The notes under the pieces: model-generated | The model's input: the letters and a program-made list of their open reading frames with translations, nothing else | Databases searched by the model: none | What the model was told of the DNA's origin: nothing | NCBI RefSeq assembly: GCF_014207255.1 | Contig: NZ_JACHCZ010000002.1 | Coordinates: forward strand, 744,001 to 808,000 | Direction of reading: 5' to 3' | Length of the DNA: 64,000 bases | Source of the DNA: Pseudomonas sp. JAI120 | GTDB taxonomy: Bacteria; Pseudomonadota; Gammaproteobacteria; Pseudomonadales; Pseudomonadaceae | Shown: positions 16,973 to 27,034 of the stretch, piece after piece | Numbering within the stretch: the first letter of the stretch is position 1 | Layout: the number at the start of each line of letters is the position of its first letter | Program-made: the position numbers and the translations under genes

Positions 16973-16990
16973 GTTGCCTACAAAGGCAAC
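16973..16990. promoter_or_regulatory. Inverted repeat, candidate GntR operator
   Basis: GTTGCCT-acaa-AGGCAAC, perfect 7-bp arms with a 4-nt centre, 55 bp upstream of the regulator start. Size and position fit an operator for autoregulation. It does not match the FadR TnGTnnnACnA core closely. Confidence 0.4.
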
Positions 16991-17038
16991 GCACTAGGGT
17001 TCTTAGGCTGGAAAAGGAGCAGTATTTTCGATTGGTAC

Positions 17039-17059
17039 AATTACCCTTAGAGGGTAATT
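17039..17059. promoter_or_regulatory. Perfect palindrome AATTACCCT-TAG-AGGGTAATT, MqsA-type operator candidate
   Basis: Nine-base arms with a 3-nt centre, 18 bp before the mqsR-like start. MqsA antitoxins bind palindromes of the form AACCT-N-AGGTT in mqsRA promoters; TTACCCT/AGGGTAA is a close variant in the right place. Confidence 0.45.
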
Positions 17060-17077
17060 ATTCAGCGCAGGTGTCTT

Positions 17078-17128
17078 ATGGAAAAGTACACACCTCATTA
17101 CGATCTGGCGGTGATCAAGGCCTCCTGA
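17078..17128 (+). pseudogene. mqsR: Remnant of an mqsR-type toxin gene (first 16 codons)
   Basis: The 16-codon reading frame MEKYTPHYDLAVIKAS then stops at TGA. MEK(x)TPHYDLAVIKA is the characteristic start of MqsR family mRNA-interferase toxins, which run to about 100 residues. Everything after this is missing: a terminator hairpin follows 6 nt later, and no mqsA antitoxin frame is present. A palindrome resembling the mqsRA operator is still in place upstream. The identification rests on recognising the N-terminal motif by eye. Confidence 0.6.
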
Positions 17129-17134
17129 ACAGAC

Positions 17135-17167
17135 AAAAATAAACCCGGCCAGGCCGGGTTTATTTTT
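17135..17167. terminator. Bidirectional rho-independent terminator after aapP
   Basis: AAATAAACCCGGCC and its complement form a hairpin of up to 16 bp, flanked by A and T runs on both sides, so it can act on either strand. It ends the aap operon (minus strand) and would also stop transcription through the mqsR remnant. Confidence 0.85.
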
Positions 17168-17178
17168 TCAAGCATCGA

Positions 17179-17943
17179 TCAATGCAGGATCTGGCTCAAG
17201 AACAGCTTGGTCCGGTCATTCTGCGGGTTGTCGAAGAAGTCATTCGGCGCCGCCTGTTCGACGATCTCGCCCTTGTCCATGAAGATCACGCGGTTGGCCA
17301 CGGTGCGGGCGAAGCCCATTTCGTGGGTCACGCACAACATGGTCATGCCGTCTTCAGCCAGGCCGATCATGGTGTCGAGTACTTCCTTGACCATTTCCGG
17401 GTCGAGGGCCGAGGTCGGCTCGTCGAACAGCATGATTTTCGGCTTCATGCACAGGGCACGGGCAATCGCCACACGCTGTTGCTGGCCGCCGGACAGTTGC
17501 CCCGGAAACTTGTGGGCCTGCTCCGGGATGCGCACACGCTCCAGGTAGTGCATGGCGATTTCCTCGGCCTTGCGCTTGGGCATCTTGCGCACCCACATCG
17601 GCGCCAGCGTACAGTTCTGCAGGATGGTCAGGTGCGGGAACAGGTTGAAGTGCTGGAACACCATGCCGACTTCGCGGCGAATCGCTTCGATCTGCTTGAG
17701 GTCGTTGGTCAGCTCCACGCCATCGACCACGATGCGGCCCTGCTGGTGCTCTTCCAGACGGTTGAGGCAGCGAATGGTGGTGGACTTGCCCGAACCCGAC
17801 GGGCCGCACAGCACGATACGCTCGCCCTGCTTGACGTTGAGGTTGATGTCTTTCAACACGTGGAACTGGCCGTACCACTTGTTGACGCCCTGCATCTGGA
17901 TAATGCCTTCAGGGCTCACAGGCTGTTTGATCGCTTCGCTCAT
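17179..17943 (-). CDS. aapP: General L-amino acid ABC transporter ATP-binding protein AapP
   Basis: 254-aa cytoplasmic ATPase energising amino-acid import. Walker [11 protein letters not shown]-loop [10 protein letters not shown], signature LSGGQQQR, Walker [14 protein letters not shown] and H-loop VTHEMGFA are all present. The start ATG at 17943 follows TAGGAG; the frame extends further upstream into aapM but without a family-like N-terminus. Last gene of aapJQMP, 11 bp after aapM, and followed by a strong terminator. Confidence 0.93.
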   Translation of the reverse strand: MSEAIKQPVSPEGIIQMQGVNKWYGQFHVLKDINLNVKQGERIVLCGPSGSGKSTTIRCLNRLEEHQQGRIVVDGVELTNDLKQIEAIRREVGMVFQHFNLFPHLTILQNCTLAPMWVRKMPKRKAEEIAMHYLERVRIPEQAHKFPGQLSGGQQQRVAIARALCMKPKIMLFDEPTSALDPEMVKEVLDTMIGLAEDGMTMLCVTHEMGFARTVANRVIFMDKGEIVEQAAPNDFFDNPQNDRTKLFLSQILH

Positions 17944-17954
17944 AACATCAACTC

Positions 17955-19052
17955 CTAACGCTTGTGGCCTGTGTCGAGCTTGTGTTCCAAATGAATGGAA
18001 TAGCGCGACATACCAAAACAGAAAATCCAGAACACCAAGGCGGCAAACACATAGCCTTCGGTGGCCATGCCCAACCATTTAGGGTCGGCGGCGGCTTGCT
18101 TGACGCTGTTGAGCAGGTCGAACAAACCGATGATGATCACCAGGCTGGTGTCCTTGAACAACGCGATAAACGTGTTGACGATGCCCGGGATTACCATCTT
18201 CAGGGCTTGCGGCAGAATCACCAGGCCCATGCTGCGCCAGTAACCCAGGCCCATCGCCGCGGCCGCTTCGTACTGACCTTTAGGAATCGCCTGCAAGCCA
18301 CCGCGCACCACTTCGGCCACGTAGGCCGACTGGAACAGGATCACGCCGATCAACGCCCGCAGCAGCTTGTCGATGCCCATGCCTTCAGGCAGGAACAACG
18401 GCAGCATCACCGAGGACATGAACAGCACGGTGATCAACGGCACGCCGCGCCAGAACTCGATAAAGGTCACGCAGACCACACGAATCGCCGGCATGTTCGA
18501 ACGCCGTCCCAGCGCCAGCACAATACCCAGTGGCAAGGCACCGGCGATGCCGACGGTGGCGATGACCAGGGTCAGCATCAGGCCGCCCCATTGGCTGGTG
18601 GCCACGTTGGTCAAGCCGAATATCCCGCCGTGCAGCAGGAAAAACGCGATGATCGGGTACAACACCAGGAAGCCCAGGCCGTAAATCGCCTTGCGCGGGA
18701 AACGCGAGATGAACAACGGTGCCACGCCGACAATGGCCAGCCACACGGTCAGGTCTACACGCCAGCGCAGGTCGCCGGGGTAGTAGCCGTACATGAACTG
18801 CCCGAAGCGCTGTTGGATAAACACCCAGCACGCGCCCTCTTTAGTGCAATCGGCGCGAGTAGTGCCGACCCAGTTGGCATCGAGGATGGCCCAATGCAGG
18901 ATCGGCGGCACCACCAGGTAGATCAGGTAAAACGCCAACAGCGTCAGCAGGGTATTGAGCCAACTGGAAAACAGGTTGGCACGCATCCAGGCCATCGGTC
19001 CGAAGACTTTACTCGGCGGCGGCATATCAGGTTTGAAAGTATGCGAACTCAT
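17955..19052 (-). CDS. aapM: Amino acid ABC transporter permease AapM
   Basis: 365-aa inner-membrane permease, second of the pair in the transporter. Hydrophobic segments run from [15 protein letters not shown] onward; the ATPase-coupling EAA loop is [27 protein letters not shown] long periplasmic insert with two Cys ([12 protein letters not shown]) near residue 70 is typical of AapM/BztC-type permeases, which are longer than HisM-type ones. Pairs with AapQ. 11 bp downstream of aapQ. Confidence 0.92.
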   Translation of the reverse strand: MSSHTFKPDMPPPSKVFGPMAWMRANLFSSWLNTLLTLLAFYLIYLVVPPILHWAILDANWVGTTRADCTKEGACWVFIQQRFGQFMYGYYPGDLRWRVDLTVWLAIVGVAPLFISRFPRKAIYGLGFLVLYPIIAFFLLHGGIFGLTNVATSQWGGLMLTLVIATVGIAGALPLGIVLALGRRSNMPAIRVVCVTFIEFWRGVPLITVLFMSSVMLPLFLPEGMGIDKLLRALIGVILFQSAYVAEVVRGGLQAIPKGQYEAAAAMGLGYWRSMGLVILPQALKMVIPGIVNTFIALFKDTSLVIIIGLFDLLNSVKQAAADPKWLGMATEGYVFAALVFWIFCFGMSRYSIHLEHKLDTGHKR

Positions 19053-19062
19053 GTGCGTTTCC

Positions 19063-20244
19063 TCACCGCTCGATCAGCGCAATGCGCTTGTTGTACCAGT
19101 TCATCAGCAGGGAAATGCTGATGCTGATCGCCAGGTACACGCTCATGGTGATGGCAATAACCTCGATGGCCTGGCCGGTCTGGTTGAGCACCGTGCCGGC
19201 AAACAGCGAAACCATTTCCGGGTAACCGATACCGGCGGCCAGCGACGAGTTCTTCGCCAGGTTCAGGTACTGGCTGGTCAGCGGCGGAATGATCACCCGC
19301 AGGGCTTGCGGGATGATGACCTTGCGCAGCGTCGGCCCAGGACGCAGGCCCAGGGAGCGCGCAGCTTCGGTCTGGCCGTGGCTGACGGACTTGATGCCCG
19401 AACGCACGATCTCGGCGATAAACGCTGCCGTGTACACGGTAAGCGCCAGGGTCAGCGCCAGCAGTTCAGGGATCAGTACCCAGCCGCCGACAAAGTTGAA
19501 GCCTTGCAGCTTGGGCATTTCCCAGTGCAGCGGCGCGCCGAAGATCAAGGCACACAACGCTGGGATCACGATAAACAGCGCCAGGCCCGCCCAGAACTTA
19601 TGGAAGGGTACGCCGGTCGCTTCAAAGCGCTTGTTGGCCCAACGCGCCATCAGCACGATTGCCACGATGGCAACCACGATGCTGGCCACAAACGGCCAGA
19701 ACCCGTCAGCGGCCAGCGCTGCCGGCATGTTCAGGCCACGGCTGCTGACAAAGAAGGTGTCGCCGAAGTTATGGCTGTTGCGCGGCCCCGGCATGGTCAG
19801 GAACACCGCGAAGTACCAGAACAGGATCTGCAGCAGCGGCGGAATGTTGCGGAACACTTCCACATACACGGTCGCCAGCTTGTTGATCATCCAGTTCGGG
19901 GACAGACGTGCCACACCGATGATGAAGCCGAGCAGCGTTGCCAGGACCACCCCGATCACGGTCACCAGCAAGGTGTTGAGCAAGCCGATGACAAAGACGC
20001 GGGCATAGCTGTCCGATTCGGTGTAGTCGATCAGATGCTGCGCGATGCCGAAGCCGGCACTGCGCTCAAGAAAGTCGAAACCCGAGGTAATGCCCCGGTG
20101 CTGAAGGTTGGTCTGGGTATTGTCGAAGAGGTACCAGCCCAACGAGATCACCGCCACAATCGTGATGATCTGGAAGAGCCACGCACGCACTTTGGGATCG
20201 CTGAAGCTGAGCTTCTGCTTTGGTGCGCCGATTTGTTTTTGCAT
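19063..20244 (-). CDS. aapQ: Amino acid ABC transporter permease AapQ
   Basis: 393-aa inner-membrane permease. N-terminal segment IITIVAVISLGWYLFDNTQ, a large periplasmic region, a membrane domain (NTLLVTVIGVVLATLLGFIIG) and the EAA loop QTEAARSLGLRPGPTLRKVIIPQALR. The length and N-terminal insert match AapQ/BztB. About 70 bp downstream of aapJ and directly before aapM, giving the conserved J-Q-M-P order. Confidence 0.92.
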   Translation of the reverse strand: MQKQIGAPKQKLSFSDPKVRAWLFQIITIVAVISLGWYLFDNTQTNLQHRGITSGFDFLERSAGFGIAQHLIDYTESDSYARVFVIGLLNTLLVTVIGVVLATLLGFIIGVARLSPNWMINKLATVYVEVFRNIPPLLQILFWYFAVFLTMPGPRNSHNFGDTFFVSSRGLNMPAALAADGFWPFVASIVVAIVAIVLMARWANKRFEATGVPFHKFWAGLALFIVIPALCALIFGAPLHWEMPKLQGFNFVGGWVLIPELLALTLALTVYTAAFIAEIVRSGIKSVSHGQTEAARSLGLRPGPTLRKVIIPQALRVIIPPLTSQYLNLAKNSSLAAGIGYPEMVSLFAGTVLNQTGQAIEVIAITMSVYLAISISISLLMNWYNKRIALIER

Positions 20245-20316
20245 GAAGTGCCCCGGAAAGAATGGAACAGAACATCACCCGGCGGTTGGCCCTCCGGGTG
20301 ACAGAACCATCAGCGA

Positions 20317-21348
20317 TCAGCGCACAGGGGGTGCGTATTGAATGCCGCCGTTGTTCCACAGCGCGTTCAGGCCACGGTCGATTTCCAGCGGGGTGCTCTT
20401 GCCCAGGTTGCGCTCGAACACTTCACCGTAGTTACCGACTTGCTTGACGATCTGTACGACCCAATCTTTCTTCACTTTCAGGTCTTTGCCGTATTCGCCG
20501 TCAGCACCGAGCAGACGTGCAACGTCCGGGTTCTTGGTGGACTTGGCTTCAGCTTCAACGTTTTTGGAAGTGATGCCAGCTTCTTCAGCGTTGAGCATGG
20601 CGTAGCCAACCCAGCGCACGATGGCCAGCCACTCGTCGTCGCCATTACGCACGACCGGGCCCAGTGGCTCCTTGGAGATGGTTTCCGGCAGAACCACGTA
20701 GTCCTTCGGCGCGGCCAGCTTGCTGCGCTGGGCGAACAGTTGGGACTTGTCGGAGGTCAGTACGTCGCAACGACCGGATTCCAGCGATTTGGCGCTTTCA
20801 TCGGAGGTGTCGAAGGTGATTGGGGTGTACTTGAGGTTGTTGCCGCGGAAGTAGTCGGAAACATTCAGCTCGGTGGTAGTACCGGCCTGGATGCAGATGG
20901 TTGCACCGTCCAGTTCCTTGGCACTTTTGACGCCCAGCTTACTGTTAACCAGGAAGCCGATGCCGTCGTAGTAAGTGATGAAGCCTGGGAATTTCAGGCC
21001 CATACCCGCATCGCGGGAGCTGGTCATGGTGGTGTTACGCGACAGGATGTCGACTTCGCCGGACTGAAGCGCGGTGAAACGCTCCTTGGCGTTCAACTGG
21101 CTGAATTTGACCTTGGTGGCGTCGCCAAAAACGGCAGCGGCCACGGCACGGCAAACGTCAGCATCGATCCCGAGGATCTTGCCGCTGGCATCCGGTACCG
21201 AGAAACCCGGCAAGCCGTCACTCACGCCACATTGCACAAAACCTTTCTTCTGCACGGCGTCCAGCGTAGCGCCAGCCTGGGCGAAACCACTGACACCCAG
21301 TACAGCCGCCGCAGAAACGATGGCCAGGGTGGATTTCAATACCTTCAT
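20317..21348 (-). CDS. aapJ: General L-amino acid periplasmic binding protein AapJ
   Basis: 343 aa, family 3 solute-binding protein. Signal peptide about 1-25 (LGVSGFAQA). Mature protein ATLDAVQKKGFVQCGVSDGLPGF, GIDADVCRAVAAAVFGD (binding-site Asp/Arg region), SRNTTMTSSRDAG and the hinge YYDGIGFLVN are typical of AapJ. It binds a broad range of L-amino acids. The ATG is preceded by CTGGAGG at good spacing. First gene of the operon; no clear operator was identified upstream (21349-21693). Confidence 0.92.
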   Translation of the reverse strand: MKVLKSTLAIVSAAAVLGVSGFAQAGATLDAVQKKGFVQCGVSDGLPGFSVPDASGKILGIDADVCRAVAAAVFGDATKVKFSQLNAKERFTALQSGEVDILSRNTTMTSSRDAGMGLKFPGFITYYDGIGFLVNSKLGVKSAKELDGATICIQAGTTTELNVSDYFRGNNLKYTPITFDTSDESAKSLESGRCDVLTSDKSQLFAQRSKLAAPKDYVVLPETISKEPLGPVVRNGDDEWLAIVRWVGYAMLNAEEAGITSKNVEAEAKSTKNPDVARLLGADGEYGKDLKVKKDWVVQIVKQVGNYGEVFERNLGKSTPLEIDRGLNALWNNGGIQYAPPVR

Positions 21349-21588
21349 TCAAACCTCCAGTTGCTCTTGTTGTGTCGAAGCTCCAACCTCAGCGCACCCT
21401 TATGAGGCGATATCGACCCGTGTTGGCTTTTTTTGGGGTCAAGCGGCATGAGGCTTTCGCGGAAATTCCAGCTGCTATCCCGAAAGCGGCAGTCACTGAT
21501 AGTGTTACCGTCTCAGGAAAGTTCTGACATCGCCCTACACATAGCAAGGCGCGTACCAGAACGGCGGCTGAGTCGTTTCAGCCCCTAG

Positions 21589-22350
<762 letters not shown>

Positions 22351-22451
22351 AACCCACGTTTATGTAGCCGTATGACAGACGCACTACGCCGCGCCCGATT
22401 CTTGCATTACACTGGCCGGCGTACATTCCTTAACCAATTAATGAGATCACC

Positions 22452-23909
22452 GTGCTCAAAGCACTCAAGAAAATGTTCGGCAAAAGCGAGGCTGAGCCGC
22501 TCGCGCCTGTTCCCAGTGCTCCTGTCCCCTCCTCCGGCAGCCGCAATGACGGTCAACAGCCAGGCCGGACTGCACCTGTCGCCCAGCCAAAGACGCCGAC
22601 GGTGACACCGCCCGAACAGGCAAAACCTGAGACGCAAGCCGCCCCCGCCCCCAAGCCTCGCCGGGAACGCGCCCCCAAACCGCCGGTGATCCCGTGGAAA
22701 CTCGAAGACTTCGTCGTCGAGCCTCAGGAAGGCAAAACCCGCTTCCACGATTTCAAACTGGCCCCGGAACTGATGCACGCCATCCAGGACCTGGGGTTCC
22801 CATACTGCACGCCGATCCAGGCGCAGGTATTAGGCTTCACCCTGGCCGGCAAAGACGCCATCGGCCGCGCCCAGACCGGTACCGGCAAGACCGCCGCGTT
22901 CCTGATCTCGATCATCACCCAGTTGCTGCAAACGCCGCCGCCGAAAGAGCGCTACATGGGTGAACCGCGCGCGCTGATCATCGCGCCTACCCGTGAACTG
23001 GTGGTACAGATCGCCAAGGACGCCGCCGACCTGACCAAGTACACCGGCCTCAACGTGATGACGTTCGTGGGCGGCATGGACTTCGACAAGCAGCTCAAGC
23101 ACCTCGAAGCCCGCCACTGCGACATCCTGGTCGCCACCCCCGGCCGCCTGCTGGACTTCAACCAGCGCGGTGATGTGCACCTGGACATGGTCGAAGTGAT
23201 GGTGCTGGACGAAGCCGACCGCATGCTCGACATGGGCTTCATCCCACAAGTGCGCCAGATCATTCGTCAGACGCCACCAAAGGCAGAGCGCCAGACCCTG
23301 CTGTTCTCCGCGACCTTCACCGAAGACGTGATGAACCTCGCCAAGCAGTGGACCACCGAGCCGTCCATCGTCGAAATCGAGGCGCTGAACGTCGCCAGCG
23401 AAAATGTCGAACAGCACATCTATGCCGTGGCCGGTGCCGACAAGTACAAGCTGCTCTATAACCTGGTCAACGACAACGGTTGGGAGCGCGTGATGGTGTT
23501 CGCCAACCGCAAGGACGAAGTGCGCCGCATCGAAGAGCGCCTGGTGCGCGATGGCGTCAACGCCGCGCAACTGTCCGGCGACGTGCCGCAACACAAACGC
23601 ATCAAGACCCTGGAAGGCTTCCGCGAAGGCAAGATTCGCGTGCTGGTGGCCACCGACGTGGCCGGGCGCGGGATTCACATCGACGGCATCAGCCACGTGA
23701 TCAACTTCACCCTGCCGGAAGTGCCGGACGACTATGTGCACCGTATTGGCCGCACCGGCCGGGCGGGCGCAGCGGGTGTGTCGATCAGCTTTGCCGGGGA
23801 AGATGACTCGTATCAGTTGCCGTCGATCGAGACCTTGCTGGGGCGCAAGATCAGCTGCGAGACACCGCCGACGCACTTGCTGCGGGCTGTAGAACGCAAA
23901 CGCCCGTAA
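22452..23909 (+). CDS. rhlB: DEAD-box RNA helicase RhlB
   Basis: 485-aa ATP-dependent RNA helicase, GTG start. Low-complexity Pro/Ala-rich segment about 15-80, Q-motif region [11 protein letters not shown], motif I AQTGTGKT, Ia [16 protein letters not shown], motif II DEAD, SAT, and the second RecA lobe with [22 protein letters not shown] and [10 protein letters not shown]. It helps RNase E unwind RNA in the degradosome. The C-terminus is short, ending soon after the helicase core. A REPIN follows. Confidence 0.92.
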   Translation: MLKALKKMFGKSEAEPLAPVPSAPVPSSGSRNDGQQPGRTAPVAQPKTPTVTPPEQAKPETQAAPAPKPRRERAPKPPVIPWKLEDFVVEPQEGKTRFHDFKLAPELMHAIQDLGFPYCTPIQAQVLGFTLAGKDAIGRAQTGTGKTAAFLISIITQLLQTPPPKERYMGEPRALIIAPTRELVVQIAKDAADLTKYTGLNVMTFVGGMDFDKQLKHLEARHCDILVATPGRLLDFNQRGDVHLDMVEVMVLDEADRMLDMGFIPQVRQIIRQTPPKAERQTLLFSATFTEDVMNLAKQWTTEPSIVEIEALNVASENVEQHIYAVAGADKYKLLYNLVNDNGWERVMVFANRKDEVRRIEERLVRDGVNAAQLSGDVPQHKRIKTLEGFREGKIRVLVATDVAGRGIHIDGISHVINFTLPEVPDDYVHRIGRTGRAGAAGVSISFAGEDDSYQLPSIETLLGRKISCETPPTHLLRAVERKRP

Positions 23910-23927
23910 AGCTTAAATGCGATAAAA

Positions 23928-24020
23928 ATGTGGGAGGGGGCTTGCTCCCGATGGCAGTGGCACATTCAACATCTCTGTTGAATGATCCACCGCCATCGGG
24001 AGCAAGCCCCCTCCCACATT
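23928..24020. repeat. REPIN (two inverted REP sequences)
   Basis: Inverted arms with the core GTGGGAGGGGGCTTGCTCCC and its complement, separated by about 45 nt that also contain a short inverted pair (TTCAACA/TGTTGAA). It lies between the convergent rhlB and moaE genes. Confidence 0.9.
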
Positions 24021-24039
24021 TGGTTCTGTGTTCGGCTGG

Positions 24040-24489
24040 CTATTTCCAGCGATCCGCTGCAGCGTGGTCGCTGTCCCGACCTTCCACCCAACGCGCACCT
24101 TCGCTGGTGTTCTCCTTCTTCCAGAACGGCGCACGGGTTTTCAGGTAATCCATCACAAACGCACAGGCATCAAACGCGGCCTGGCGATGGGCACTGGCGG
24201 CCGCCACGAACACAATCGGCTCACCCGGCTCCAGCGCACCGATACGATGCAGCACTTCGAGCTTGAGCAGCGGCCAGCGTTGTTCGGCTTCGACGCCGAT
24301 CTTGGCCAGGGCTTTTTCAGTCATGCCCGGATAGTGTTCGAGGAACATCCCGGACACATCTCGGCCCTCGTTGAAATCGCGCACATAGCCGACAAAACTC
24401 ACCACCGCGCCCACGCCCACATTCGCGGCGTGCATCGCGTTGACCTCGGCACCGGGGTCAAACGGTTCGACCTGTACACGAATGGCCAT
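24040..24489 (-). CDS. moaE: Molybdopterin synthase catalytic subunit MoaE
   Basis: 149 aa. Converts precursor Z (cPMP) to molybdopterin using sulfur carried on MoaD. Conserved GAVVSFVGYVRDFNEG and EHYPGMTEKAL, the His-Arg pair AASAHRQAAFDAC, and the active-site Lys region YLKTRAPFWKKE. It begins 2 nt after the moaD stop, so translation is coupled. moaA and moaB are not in this window. Confidence 0.94.
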   Translation of the reverse strand: MAIRVQVEPFDPGAEVNAMHAANVGVGAVVSFVGYVRDFNEGRDVSGMFLEHYPGMTEKALAKIGVEAEQRWPLLKLEVLHRIGALEPGEPIVFVAAASAHRQAAFDACAFVMDYLKTRAPFWKKENTSEGARWVEGRDSDHAAADRWK

Positions 24490-24491
24490 GT

Positions 24492-24734
24492 TCAGCCTCC
24501 GGTCACGGGCGGGAAGAACGCAACTTCATCACCGGCCTGCAACGGCTCATCGAGACCGCACAACTCCTGGTTGCGAGCACACATCAAGCTGGTTTCGTTG
24601 AGCACTTCAAAGCCCGGATCAGCGGCCAGCGCCTGGCGCACGGCGTCGACAGTGGCGAAGTCGCCCTCCATCTCAAGTGAATCCAGGCCTATTTTTTCGC
24701 TGTAACGCGCGAAAAACAGTACGTTGATGCTCAT
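24492..24734 (-). CDS. moaD: Molybdopterin synthase sulfur carrier MoaD
   Basis: 80 aa, ubiquitin-like fold, ending in the essential C-terminal Gly-Gly (PPVTGG) that is thiocarboxylated. [13 protein letters not shown] and the [13 protein letters not shown] segment are family hallmarks. The ATG overlaps the moaC stop by 4 nt, and the stop is 2 nt before moaE. Confidence 0.93.
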   Translation of the reverse strand: MSINVLFFARYSEKIGLDSLEMEGDFATVDAVRQALAADPGFEVLNETSLMCARNQELCGLDEPLQAGDEVAFFPPVTGG

Positions 24735-25204
24735 TGTTCATCCGCCTTGAAATGCCCGCTTTTACCGCCGAGCTTTTCCAGCAGGCGAATGGTTTCGATG
24801 GTCATGCCGCGATCCACGGCCTTGCACATGTCGTAGATGGTCAGCGCGGCGACACTGGCCGCCGTCAACGCCTCCATCTCCACGCCGGTCTGCCCGGACA
24901 GCTTGCAGCGCGCGACGATGTGCACCGAGTCTGCGCCCTCGGCACTCAGTTCGACCTTGACCCCGGTCAACATCAGCGGGTGACACAGGGGGATCAAATC
25001 ACTGGTTTTTTTCGCCGCCTGGATCCCGGCAATGCGGGCCACGGCAAACACGTCGCCCTTGGGATGGGCGCCGTCGACAATCATTTGCAGGGTTTCGGGC
25101 AGCATGCGCACCCGCGCTTCGGCCACCGCCTCCCGGAACGTCACGGACTTGTCGGTGACGTCGACCATATGGGCGCGACCTTGGGAATCGAGATGAGTCA
25201 GCAC
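24731..25204 (-). CDS. moaC: Cyclic pyranopterin monophosphate synthase MoaC
   Basis: 157 aa. Second step of molybdenum cofactor synthesis, acting with Moa[36 protein letters not shown] (with the conserved Lys and Cys-His), [25 protein letters not shown] and the terminal [12 protein letters not shown] match the family throughout. The chosen start is a GTG at 25204 preceded by CAGGAG; this gives the usual [12 protein letters not shown]-terminus. First gene of moaCDE here. Confidence 0.93.
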   Translation of the reverse strand: MLTHLDSQGRAHMVDVTDKSVTFREAVAEARVRMLPETLQMIVDGAHPKGDVFAVARIAGIQAAKKTSDLIPLCHPLMLTGVKVELSAEGADSVHIVARCKLSGQTGVEMEALTAASVAALTIYDMCKAVDRGMTIETIRLLEKLGGKSGHFKADEQ

Positions 25205-25252
25205 AGGGATACTCCTGATCAGGAGCAGCGATTGTAAACCCAATGCATAAGA

Positions 25253-25282
25253 AATGTGGGAGGGAGCAAGCCCCCTCCCACA
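25253..25282. repeat. Single REP palindrome
   Basis: A short hairpin, TGTGGGAGGG-agcaag-CCCCCTCCCACA, formed by one REP-derived unit. It lies in the 88 bp between the phoH-like stop and moaC, on the same strand as both, and may dampen read-through into moaC. Confidence 0.75.
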
Positions 25283-25292
25283 CTGACCGCGT

Positions 25293-26687
25293 TTACAAAT
25301 GCGATTCGGCGTATTCAGCCAGAATCGAGCGAGGTACCCCTTGCAGCGCAATGTGCACGCCGTTCGGGAAATCCTTGAAGCGTTCCGTCAGGTAAGTCAG
25401 CCCGGAGCTGGTCGCGGACAGGTAAGGGGTGTCGATCTGTGCCAGGTTGCCCAGGCACACCACTTTGGAACCGGCACCGGCACGGGTGATGATGGTTTTC
25501 ATCTGGTGCGGGGTCAGGTTCTGGCATTCATCGATCAAAATCAGGCTTTGCTGGAAGCTGCGACCTCGGATGTAGTTGAGGGATTTGAACTGCAACGGCA
25601 CTTTGCTGAGGATGTAGTCGACGCTGCCATGGGTGTTTTCGTCATCCATGTGCAAGGCTTCGAGGTTGTCGGTGATCGCCCCCAGCCACGGCTCCATTTT
25701 TTCCGCCTCGGTGCCGGGCAGGAAGCCGATTTCCTGGTCCAGGCCCTGCACGGAGCGGGTGGCGATGATGCGGCGATAGCGCTTGGTCACCATGGTCTGC
25801 TCAATGGCGGCGGCCAGGGCGAGGATGGTTTTACCGGAACCGGCAGCACCCGTCAGGTTGACCAGGTGGATGTCCGGGTCGAGCAGCGCATACAGCGCCA
25901 GGCTCTGGTAGATGTCACGCGGTTTCAGGCCCCAGGCTTCCTGGTGCAACAGGGGTTCCTGATGCAGGTCGAGGATCAGCAGCTTGTCGACCTGGATCTC
26001 TTTGATCCACCCCACGAAGCCCTGCTCGTCGACGATGAATTCATTGATATGCACGGCCGGCAGGTTGTCGATCAACTGTACCTGGTGCCAGGTGCGGCCA
26101 TGGTCCTGACGGGTCTCGACCTTGCTGACACGGTCCCAGAACGAGCCGGTCATCATGTGATAACCACGGGACAGCATCGACACGTCATCGACCAGTTGGT
26201 CGGTACTGTAGTCCTCGGCGGCGATCCCACACGCTCGTGCCTTGAGGCGCATATTGATGTCTTTGGTCACCAGCACCACGCGCAGGTCCTTGTCGCGAGC
26301 GTGCAGGTCGATCAATTGGTTGATGATTTTGTTGTCGTTGAGGTTTTCCGGCAGCAGGCTGTTGGGCTCGCTGCGCTTGCTCATCAGGATCGACAGCAAG
26401 CCCTTGGGCCCGCTTTTGCCGCGTTGGATCGGCACACCGACCTCAACGTCGTCGGGTGACGCTTCGCCCAGGGTCTTGTCGATCAGGCGGATGGCCTGGC
26501 GGCATTCGGCAGCCACGCTGTGGTGGCCGCTTTTGAGTTTGTCGAGCTCCTCAAGCACGATCATCGGGATGGCGACGTGGTGTTCTTCGAAGTTAAGCAG
26601 TGCGTTTGGATCGTGGATCAATACATTGGTATCAAGCACATAAAGGATTGGCTGGTCGGAAGAAGGGGTGCGTCCATGATCATCCAT
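25293..26687 (-). CDS. PhoH-family ATPase with N-terminal PIN domain
   Basis: 464 aa. PIN-type nuclease domain about 14-150 ([13 protein letters not shown] with the first metal Asp; [11 protein letters not shown]; acidic residues later in [12 protein letters not shown]), then a PhoH ATPase domain from about 245: Walker A GAAGSGKT, Walker [10 protein letters not shown], and [13 protein letters not shown]. Such fusions are proposed RNA helicase/nuclease proteins. The ATG at 26687 is downstream of AAGGTGACCG. The 347-bp interval upstream (26688-27034) shows no convincing gene or structure beyond promoter space. Confidence 0.9.
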   Translation of the reverse strand: MDDHGRTPSSDQPILYVLDTNVLIHDPNALLNFEEHHVAIPMIVLEELDKLKSGHHSVAAECRQAIRLIDKTLGEASPDDVEVGVPIQRGKSGPKGLLSILMSKRSEPNSLLPENLNDNKIINQLIDLHARDKDLRVVLVTKDINMRLKARACGIAAEDYSTDQLVDDVSMLSRGYHMMTGSFWDRVSKVETRQDHGRTWHQVQLIDNLPAVHINEFIVDEQGFVGWIKEIQVDKLLILDLHQEPLLHQEAWGLKPRDIYQSLALYALLDPDIHLVNLTGAAGSGKTILALAAAIEQTMVTKRYRRIIATRSVQGLDQEIGFLPGTEAEKMEPWLGAITDNLEALHMDDENTHGSVDYILSKVPLQFKSLNYIRGRSFQQSLILIDECQNLTPHQMKTIITRAGAGSKVVCLGNLAQIDTPYLSATSSGLTYLTERFKDFPNGVHIALQGVPRSILAEYAESHL

Positions 26688-27034
26688 ACTCGGTCACCTT
26701 TGTGGGAGCCAGTCGACGCAATACCACGACAGTGCTGCGCCTCGATTCGACCACCGACTGCACCTGAGTGACGTCAAGCGCAGTGCCCACATGAGGAGTC
26801 TTGGAAGACGCCACCTGTGTTGCAGGTTTCGGCGATCTGACTTCGTAATACCGCAAAACCCATGACAGGAAAAAGCACTTTGACGCTTTTTTGAAGTTTA
26901 TTTTTCAGGATGACGAATAGCACTAGCCGAGTGCCCGATGCACCGTTAAAGTCGGAAGTCCGCCTGCATCGAAATGTCGCACAAAATTGCCCCAAAAATG
27001 CCTCTCGCCCAACAGGGCCGGGCACTTCATCTTT

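Noticed and set aside
17078..17128. Leader peptide for attenuation
   Set aside because: The short frame followed by a hairpin resembles an attenuator, but no plus-strand gene follows and the peptide matches an MqsR N-terminus.
26774..27025. 83-codon frame on the minus strand between the deacetylase and phoH-like genes
   Set aside because: No ribosome site, odd composition and Cys-rich tail without pattern; the region is more likely promoter space.
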